Shown in pieces: positions 6,681-10,653 of a stretch of 10,653 bases of DNA (position 1 is the stretch's first letter; every line of letters begins with the position of its first letter). Source of the DNA: Clostridiaceae bacterium (GTDB lineage Bacteria > Bacillota_A > Clostridia > Acetivibrionales > Acetivibrionaceae); assembly GCA_012513545.1 (NCBI GenBank), contig JAAZCB010001180.1, positions 1-10,653 on the forward strand. Direction: 5' to 3'. The position numbers were made by a program, and so were the translations under genes. The notes under the pieces are model-generated. The model saw only the letters and a program-made list of their open reading frames with translations, was not told where the DNA came from and did not search any database.

Positions 6681-7124
6681 ATGTTAAGTACAATTTTAGT
6701 TACTGATGATAATGTATTGGATAATGCAATAATCAGGAATTATCTGTATAGCGAAAGATATAATATAATTTCGGCTCAGAACGGAAGAGAAGCTTTAGAG
6801 CTTGTTTCCAGCAGGGATATCGACCTTATTCTTCTTGATCTTATTATGCCTGTAATGGATGGTTTTGAGTTTTTGAAAGAATTCTCAAAAACCGTCTACT
6901 TTAAAGAAATCCCCGTAATAGTGACCTCTAGCGATGACACTTCGGAAAATATTGAAAAAGCGCTTGAATACAATGTTTTTGACTATATTATAAAGCCGCT
7001 CGATAAACTAAACAGGCTTATACTCGTTAACAAAATCAAAACGGCTATAAGACTGAGAAATTCGATTCTAGAGAATAACAAGGCTTCCAAATTAATAACT
7101 CAGTTATGTTCTACAAACGCATAG
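6681..7124 (+). CDS. Stand-alone CheY-like response regulator receiver
   Basis: The 147-residue protein is a single receiver domain with no DNA-binding or enzymatic output domain. All phosphorylation residues are present: the acidic pair D9/D10 (VTDDN), the phosphoryl acceptor D53 in LLDLIMPVMDG, T82 (VTSSDD) and K105 (IIKPL). A helical tail of about 25 residues follows (TAIRLRNSILENNKASKLI). Such proteins act by binding partners (CheY, Spo0F types) or pass phosphate in a relay; no histidine kinase is nearby, so the partner is unknown. ATG at 6681 follows AAGGAG at 7 nt. It is transcribed away from the sigma operon and is followed by a plausible terminator, so probably monocistronic. The IRLRNSILEN-type tail resembles the link after receivers in larger signalling proteins, so loss of an output domain in the past is possible. 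Confidence 0.92.
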   Translation: MLSTILVTDDNVLDNAIIRNYLYSERYNIISAQNGREALELVSSRDIDLILLDLIMPVMDGFEFLKEFSKTVYFKEIPVIVTSSDDTSENIEKALEYNVFDYIIKPLDKLNRLILVNKIKTAIRLRNSILENNKASKLITQLCSTNA

Positions 7125-7158
7125 AATTTTTTACAAATATATAGCACGTTTCATAATT

Positions 7159-7189
7159 GGCCAGATTTTAATCCGGCTATCTTTTTTTT
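7159..7189 (+). terminator. Probable intrinsic terminator of the receiver gene
   Basis: GCCAGAT (7160-7166) and ATCCGGC (7171-7177) pair at six of seven positions across a 4-base loop. Eight T follow at 7182-7189, after a 4-base gap. It lies 35 bp after the receiver stop codon. The mismatch and the gap make it weaker than the other terminators here. Confidence 0.5.
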
Positions 7190-7258
7190 CTTAACATTAA
7201 AAAAAATAATATGCACACAATAGATATGTCGCTTCATAAATATTTTACTTGTAGAAAT

Positions 7259-7276
7259 ACATGTTCTTCCACATGT
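7259..7276. repeat. Paired ACATGT palindromes
   Basis: ACATGT at 7259-7264 and again at 7271-7276, separated by TCTTCC. Each copy is itself a palindrome, so the pair is both a direct and an inverted repeat. It lies about 70 bp upstream of the small membrane protein gene, where its promoter should be. No -35/-10 pair was clear. It may be an operator or chance. Confidence 0.3.
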
Positions 7277-7345
7277 TTTAAATATTCTTAATTATAAGCT
7301 TTAGTTTTAAAAAACAGGAGTAAACACGAATAGGAGGTTATCCAG

Positions 7346-7510
7346 ATGAAAATTCGCGAAGGTATGATTCCTACAGTTCTCGGAACAGTTGTAACAGCTA
7401 CAGGGTTTTCTTTAAGTCCGGTATCTAAAAAAATAGCCTGGGGTGTAGCGGGATTTGGACTGGCTCATATTGTTCTTGGAGCAATTGACCTTTTTGAGCA
7501 CCGAAGGTAA
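7346..7510 (+). CDS. Small membrane protein, 54 aa, function unknown
   Basis: The gene begins MKIREGMIPTVLGTVVTATG and ends with HIVLGAIDLFEHRR. Two hydrophobic stretches, about residues 7-22 and 30-50, are separated by a short polar turn (SLSPVSKK), suggesting a two-helix hairpin in the membrane with positive residues at both ends. The translation signal is strong: AGGAGGT (7332-7338) with ATG at normal spacing. Glycines are spaced along both helices (G13, G20; G33, G36, G38, G45), which favours helix packing. I recall similar short proteins of unknown role in clostridial genomes, some carrying misleading database names, but assign no function. It is a single-gene unit: a 221-bp non-coding stretch lies before it and a strong hairpin starts 23 bp after its stop. 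Confidence 0.8.
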   Translation: MKIREGMIPTVLGTVVTATGFSLSPVSKKIAWGVAGFGLAHIVLGAIDLFEHRR

Positions 7511-7533
7511 TTTATTTTCTATTAAAGACAAGC

Positions 7534-7578
7534 GCTGCCTAACACTTTAATTGGTTGTAAATTAAAGTGTTAGGCAGC
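7534..7578. terminator. Perfect 19-bp hairpin between convergent genes
   Basis: GCTGCCTAACACTTTAATT (7534-7552) is repeated exactly inverted at 7560-7578 around a 7-base loop (GGTTGTA). It starts 23 bp after the small-protein stop and ends 18 bp before the YdcF stop, so it sits nearly midway between two convergent genes, as a bidirectional terminator would. Neither side has a real T-run, which is unusual for an intrinsic terminator. Confidence 0.6.
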
Positions 7579-7596
7579 AAAATTATAAGAGCTTTA

Positions 7597-8247
7597 TCAA
7601 GCTTTAATCAAGTGCTTCGTATAACCCATTTTTACAAGCTCCTCGAAAGCCTTCCACACAACATCAGGTATTTCCTGCGGAATCTGGTAGCCTATACTGG
7701 GATACAACTTTATGCGCTGCAAATCTCCAACCATTATGGAAATAATTTCGTCTTTTGAAAGCTCCCCCTTTGAGTAAATCTCCATATACTCCTCAAAGCC
7801 TATTTGTGGTGATGCCGCTATTATATCCGCATCCGGCCAGAGTCTTTTGAAGGTTGAATACATTCTTCTTTCCATATAGGGCTTGTTAACTGCGATAATT
7901 CTTTTTATTCCTATGCCTCTATCTTCAATCAGTTTTTTAGAAAATAATACATTTTCACCAGTATTGGAAGATTTATCTTCAATCAGGACAGCTTCTTCAG
8001 GTACACCCATGCTTGTAGCTATCTCTGAAAATACAATGGCTTCAGCCCTGCTCCACAAATTCCTTGTAAGTTTGCCCAGGCCTCCTGAAAAAAGAATCAG
8101 CGGAGCATAGCCTTCAAGATAAAGCTCTGCACCTCTCCTGGCAACCCTGGTATCATGGCTTCCCGCTACAATGATAACGTCCGACATTATAAGTGTGTGT
8201 CCCATGTGAAGATAGTCCCACAATACCTTTGCCTTATCACTAAGCAT
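7597..8247 (-). CDS. YdcF/ElyC/SanA family (DUF218) protein
   Basis: The 216-residue protein shows the DUF218 core. After DVIIVAGSHDTRVARRGAELYLEGYAPLI come LFSGG (52-56), SRAEA (66-70), GVPEEAVLIEDKSSNTGEN (81-99) and IIAVNKPYMERRMYSTFKRLWP (117-138). The Rossmann-like fold of this family is known from E. coli YdcF, reported to bind S-adenosylmethionine; other members (SanA, ElyC) affect the cell envelope. Unlike SanA and ElyC it has no N-terminal membrane segment, so it is more like the cytosolic YdcF group. A C-terminal extension of about 40 residues (YPSIGYQIPQEIPDVVWKAF onward) follows the core. ATG at 8245-8247 is preceded by GGGAG at 8 nt. It lies downstream of ftsY on the same strand with a 116-bp gap, so it may or may not share that transcript. 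The enzymatic role is unknown. Confidence 0.87.
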   Translation of the reverse strand: MLSDKAKVLWDYLHMGHTLIMSDVIIVAGSHDTRVARRGAELYLEGYAPLILFSGGLGKLTRNLWSRAEAIVFSEIATSMGVPEEAVLIEDKSSNTGENVLFSKKLIEDRGIGIKRIIAVNKPYMERRMYSTFKRLWPDADIIAASPQIGFEEYMEIYSKGELSKDEIISIMVGDLQRIKLYPSIGYQIPQEIPDVVWKAFEELVKMGYTKHLIKA

Positions 8248-8294
8248 CCTTCATTCTCCCATAACCCAAGCAGCGAATTTAATTATTGGCATCA

Positions 8295-8325
8295 TTAATA
8301 ACTGTTATAAACAATAAGTTATCAA
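8295..8325. repeat. Imperfect inverted repeat in the ftsY-ydcF gap
   Basis: TTAATAACT (8295-8303) and AGTTATCAA (8317-8325) pair at all nine positions counting one wobble, around a 13-base loop. It lies in the 116-bp space after ftsY. No T-run follows on the minus strand, so it is a weak terminator candidate; an operator for the YdcF gene is equally possible. Confidence 0.3.
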
Positions 8326-8363
8326 AATGGAAAGGAACTTAAACCTTGACAATAATATAAACC

Positions 8364-9272
8364 TCAAGAAAACAATGCTTCCGAAAACTCCTTAGCATCA
8401 AACCTCTGAAGGTCATCTATCTGTTCTCCCACTCCAATCAGCTTTACAGGTATATTTAATTCGGAGGCTACCGCAATTATAATGCCTCCCTTTGCAGTTC
8501 CATCAAGCTTGGTCAATACGATTCCGGTTACCTCGGCCGCTTCTCCAAAGGTTTTGGCCTGTGATATTGCGTTTTGCCCTGTTGTTGCATCCAAAACAAG
8601 CAATATCTCACGGGACGCCCCCGGCAGCTCACGCTCGATTATCCTGTATACCTTCTTAAGCTCCTCCATCAGATTCTTCTTTGTATGGAGTCTTCCTGCA
8701 GTATCGCATATCAAGACATCCGCCTTCCTGGCTTTGACTGACTGCACTGCATCAAATATTACTGCGGCGGGATCTGCCCCCTCATCGTGCTTTATAAGAT
8801 CAACCCCAACCCTGTCTGCCCATATTTCAAGCTGGTCAATAGCAGCAGCTCTAAAGGTATCTCCTGCTGCCAACACAACCTTCTTTCCTCTACTCTTTAG
8901 AAGATTTGCTATTTTACCTATTGAGGTTGTTTTTCCAACCCCGTTAACCCCCACCACAAGTATTACACTAGGGCTCGTCCCAAGGTTTAACTCTGAATTT
9001 CCCCTGCCTAATATTTCACTTAACTCTTCCTTTAATAGCTCCTTAACCTTCAAAGGGTCAATAACCTTGTTGTCCTTAACTTTCTTTTTCAAGTCTTCGA
9101 TAATTTTCAAGCTGGTATCAATACCGACATCTGAGGTTATCAGAATCTCTTCAAGTTCCTCAAACAACTCCTCGTCAATTTTCCCAAAGGACACCAACAC
9201 TTTATCTATTCTTTCTGTAATTGTATTCTTTGTCTTTTTCAGTCCTTCTTTTAACCTGTCAAAAAAACCCAT
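8364..9272 (-). CDS. ftsY: Signal recognition particle receptor FtsY
   Basis: FtsY is the GTPase that receives SRP-bound ribosomes at the membrane and hands the nascent chain to the Sec translocon. The 302-residue protein has the helical N domain (about 1-90) and the G domain (about 100-302). Visible motifs are GVNGVGKTT (G1, 108-116), DTFRAAAIDQL (138-148), DTAGR (190-194), TKLDGTAKGG (254-263) and the closing GVGEQIDDLQRFD. It lacks the long acidic A domain of E. coli FtsY, as is usual in Firmicutes; the amphipathic start MGFFDRLKEGLKKTK is the expected membrane-contact helix. ATG at 9270-9272 follows GGAGGA at about 8 nt. It lies 48 bp after smc on the same strand, without a terminator between, a common gene order in Firmicutes (rnc - smc - ftsY). 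Confidence 0.97.
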   Translation of the reverse strand: MGFFDRLKEGLKKTKNTITERIDKVLVSFGKIDEELFEELEEILITSDVGIDTSLKIIEDLKKKVKDNKVIDPLKVKELLKEELSEILGRGNSELNLGTSPSVILVVGVNGVGKTTSIGKIANLLKSRGKKVVLAAGDTFRAAAIDQLEIWADRVGVDLIKHDEGADPAAVIFDAVQSVKARKADVLICDTAGRLHTKKNLMEELKKVYRIIERELPGASREILLVLDATTGQNAISQAKTFGEAAEVTGIVLTKLDGTAKGGIIIAVASELNIPVKLIGVGEQIDDLQRFDAKEFSEALFS

Positions 9273-9320
9273 TCAATAATCCTCCGTTCCTTATGCTTAT
9301 TACATAAATTCAAAACAAAA

Positions 9321-10653
9321 CTAACCTACTTTTTCTCCCATTTTCAGGGATACTACCTTTGACACCCCATGCTCCTGCATAGTTACTCCATAAAGAGTAT
9401 CACATGCTTCCATGGTACCCTTTCTATGAGTAATAACTGCAAACTGCGTCACATGAGAATACTTCTTTAAATACTGAGCAAATTTATATACATTTGCATC
9501 ATCAAGGGCTGCTTCTATTTCATCGAGTACACAAAACGGTGTGGGATTCAATCTTAATATTGCAAAAAGCAGTGCAATTGCTGTGAATGCTCTTTCCCCA
9601 CCCGATAGCAGCATAAGGTTCTGAAGCTTTTTACCCGGGGGCTGAACTTCAATTTCAATACCGCTCTCAAGAACATTTTCCTTGTCAACCAGTATCAGCT
9701 CAGCTCGTCCTCCTTCAAAAAGCTCTTTAAACACCATATTAAAATTGTCGTTTATCAGCTTGAACTGTTCCATAAACTGGCGTTTCATAATCGAAGTCAT
9801 TTCTGATATTATCTTATGAAGCTTTTCCTGAGCCTGTTCCATGTCATTTCTCTGCACCGACATAAACTCAAACCGTTCTTTTGTTTTAATGTACTCCTCT
9901 ATTGCTGCAACATTAACAGGACCAAGTTCCCTGATCTCGTTTCTTATTTCATTGATTCTCTTTTGAGCCTGTGCTATACCTCCTATATCCTTTTTAAGCT
10001 CAAGAGCATTGGTAAATGTGAGCTCGTACTCGTCCCACATCCTGTTCTGAATAGCTTCCATGTCAGACTCTATCCTTGCTTTCTTTACCTCAAGCCTGCT
10101 GTATTCTTCCTGAAGAAGCAGAATGTTCTTATTTGCTTCAGTTATCTGGCTGATGAAACCAGCCGACTCTTCCTCAATTACTTTCCTTTCCTCGGAAATA
10201 CGATCTATTTCAAAGGTCTTGCCTGCTTTTTCTTCTTCAAAACCTTTTATCATATGCATAAGGCCTTGATTTTTGTCATCGATTGACTTAATTTCTTCTG
10301 AGCTTTTTTCTCTTTCCGTTTTCTTCCTATCAAGGCTCTTTACAAGGCTGTTCCGTTCGTTTGTTATTCTCTCAAGGGCTTCCTTTACACCTTCCATACT
10401 CTCCTTAATGGAATTTACCGAAATCTTGTAATCGGTTATATCTGTATGCAGTGCATCACGCACAGACTGGCCCTCTTTGTGTTTCTCCTGGTATTCGGCA
10501 ATAACTCTTTTTGTTTGCGCAATGTCTTCTTCAATCTGTTCGAGTTCCTTAATGTATTTTGAAAGCTCTATTTCAGTATCCTGCTCCTGCCTTAGTATTT
10601 GTTCCTTTTCCTGCCTGAGCATCTCGATCCTGGCTGCAGTCCTCTTTATCGTA
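9321..10653 (-). CDS. smc: Chromosome segregation protein SMC, C-terminal part
   Basis: SMC is the ATPase subunit of the condensin-like complex (with ScpA and ScpB) that organises and separates the chromosome. The window holds the last 443 codons; the reading frame stays open through the right edge, so the ATP-binding N-terminal head, first coiled-coil arm and hinge lie outside (full SMC is about 1,190 residues). The first 230 visible residues are the returning coiled coil, rich in Glu, Lys and heptad Ile/Leu. The C-terminal head follows, from RELGPVNVAAIEEY (about 9925). It includes the ABC signature LLSGGER (near 9590-9608), the Walker B FCVLDEIEAALDD (near 9498-9536) and the H-loop ITHRKGTM (near 9411-9434). 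The ATG at 10620-10622 is an internal methionine, not the start. The gene ends with TAG at 9321-9323 and ftsY follows. Confidence 0.96.
   Translation of the reverse strand, partial: TIKRTAARIEMLRQEKEQILRQEQDTEIELSKYIKELEQIEEDIAQTKRVIAEYQEKHKEGQSVRDALHTDITDYKISVNSIKESMEGVKEALERITNERNSLVKSLDRKKTEREKSSEEIKSIDDKNQGLMHMIKGFEEEKAGKTFEIDRISEERKVIEEESAGFISQITEANKNILLLQEEYSRLEVKKARIESDMEAIQNRMWDEYELTFTNALELKKDIGGIAQAQKRINEIRNEIRELGPVNVAAIEEYIKTKERFEFMSVQRNDMEQAQEKLHKIISEMTSIMKRQFMEQFKLINDNFNMVFKELFEGGRAELILVDKENVLESGIEIEVQPPGKKLQNLMLLSGGERAFTAIALLFAILRLNPTPFCVLDEIEAALDDANVYKFAQYLKKYSHVTQFAVITHRKGTMEACDTLYGVTMQEHGVSKVVSLKMGEKVG

Noticed and set aside
8345..8366. A 5-bp hairpin (CTTGA/TCAAG) at the ftsY stop codon as terminator
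   Set aside because: The stem is too short, it overlaps the stop codon and no T-run follows, so the end of the ftsY transcript was left unassigned.
8482..9279. A 265-codon open frame on the plus strand opposite ftsY
   Set aside because: It is the antisense shadow of the conserved ftsY frame. Its protein is Ser/Phe/Pro-rich low-quality sequence with no motif and no SD-preceded start.
9816..10286. A 156-codon plus-strand open frame opposite smc
   Set aside because: It lies inside the coiled-coil region of smc. The translation is Phe/Leu/Cys-rich without domains, as expected from the reverse strand of Glu/Lys-rich codons.

Overview
The window looks like chromosomal DNA from a low-GC Gram-positive bacterium, most likely class Clostridia. 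The evidence is AT-rich intergenic DNA, strong Shine-Dalgarno sites (AGGAGG type), intrinsic terminators, a short FtsY without an acidic A domain, a PolA whose proofreading residues are gone, and an RsiW-like anti-sigma factor. No mobile element, CRISPR array, tRNA or rRNA was seen. Genus cannot be settled from the sequence alone.

Layout from right to left (most genes are on the minus strand). The C-terminal 443 codons of smc enter from the right edge and are followed by ftsY after 48 bp; together they are the chromosome-condensation and SRP-receptor module common in Firmicutes. A YdcF/DUF218 gene follows on the same strand. It converges on a 54-codon plus-strand gene for a small membrane protein, with a perfect 19-bp hairpin between the two. 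Next is a plus-strand stand-alone CheY-like receiver with a possible sigma-H-type promoter. Beyond a 340-bp divergent region rich in related short repeats lies a two-gene minus-strand operon: an ECF sigma factor and its membrane-bound zinc anti-sigma factor, closed by a clear terminator. Then come a c-di-GMP-binding PilZ protein with its own terminator, and a minus-strand group DUF3006 - polA - coaE. coaE runs off the left edge.

The outer parts are housekeeping: DNA repair and replication, CoA synthesis, condensation and membrane targeting. The middle (about 3.6-7.5 kb) is signalling: an envelope-sensing sigma/anti-sigma pair, a c-di-GMP effector, a single-domain receiver and a tiny membrane protein. 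They are not one operon, and a shared function is only a suggestion. Two real genes are shorter than 60 codons (DUF3006 at 3262-3432 and the small membrane protein at 7346-7510). Nothing here clearly amounts to a new biological system. The best candidates for follow-up are the repeats upstream of the sigma factor, the promoter and hairpin of the receiver, the unrecognised outer domain of the anti-sigma factor and the small membrane protein.
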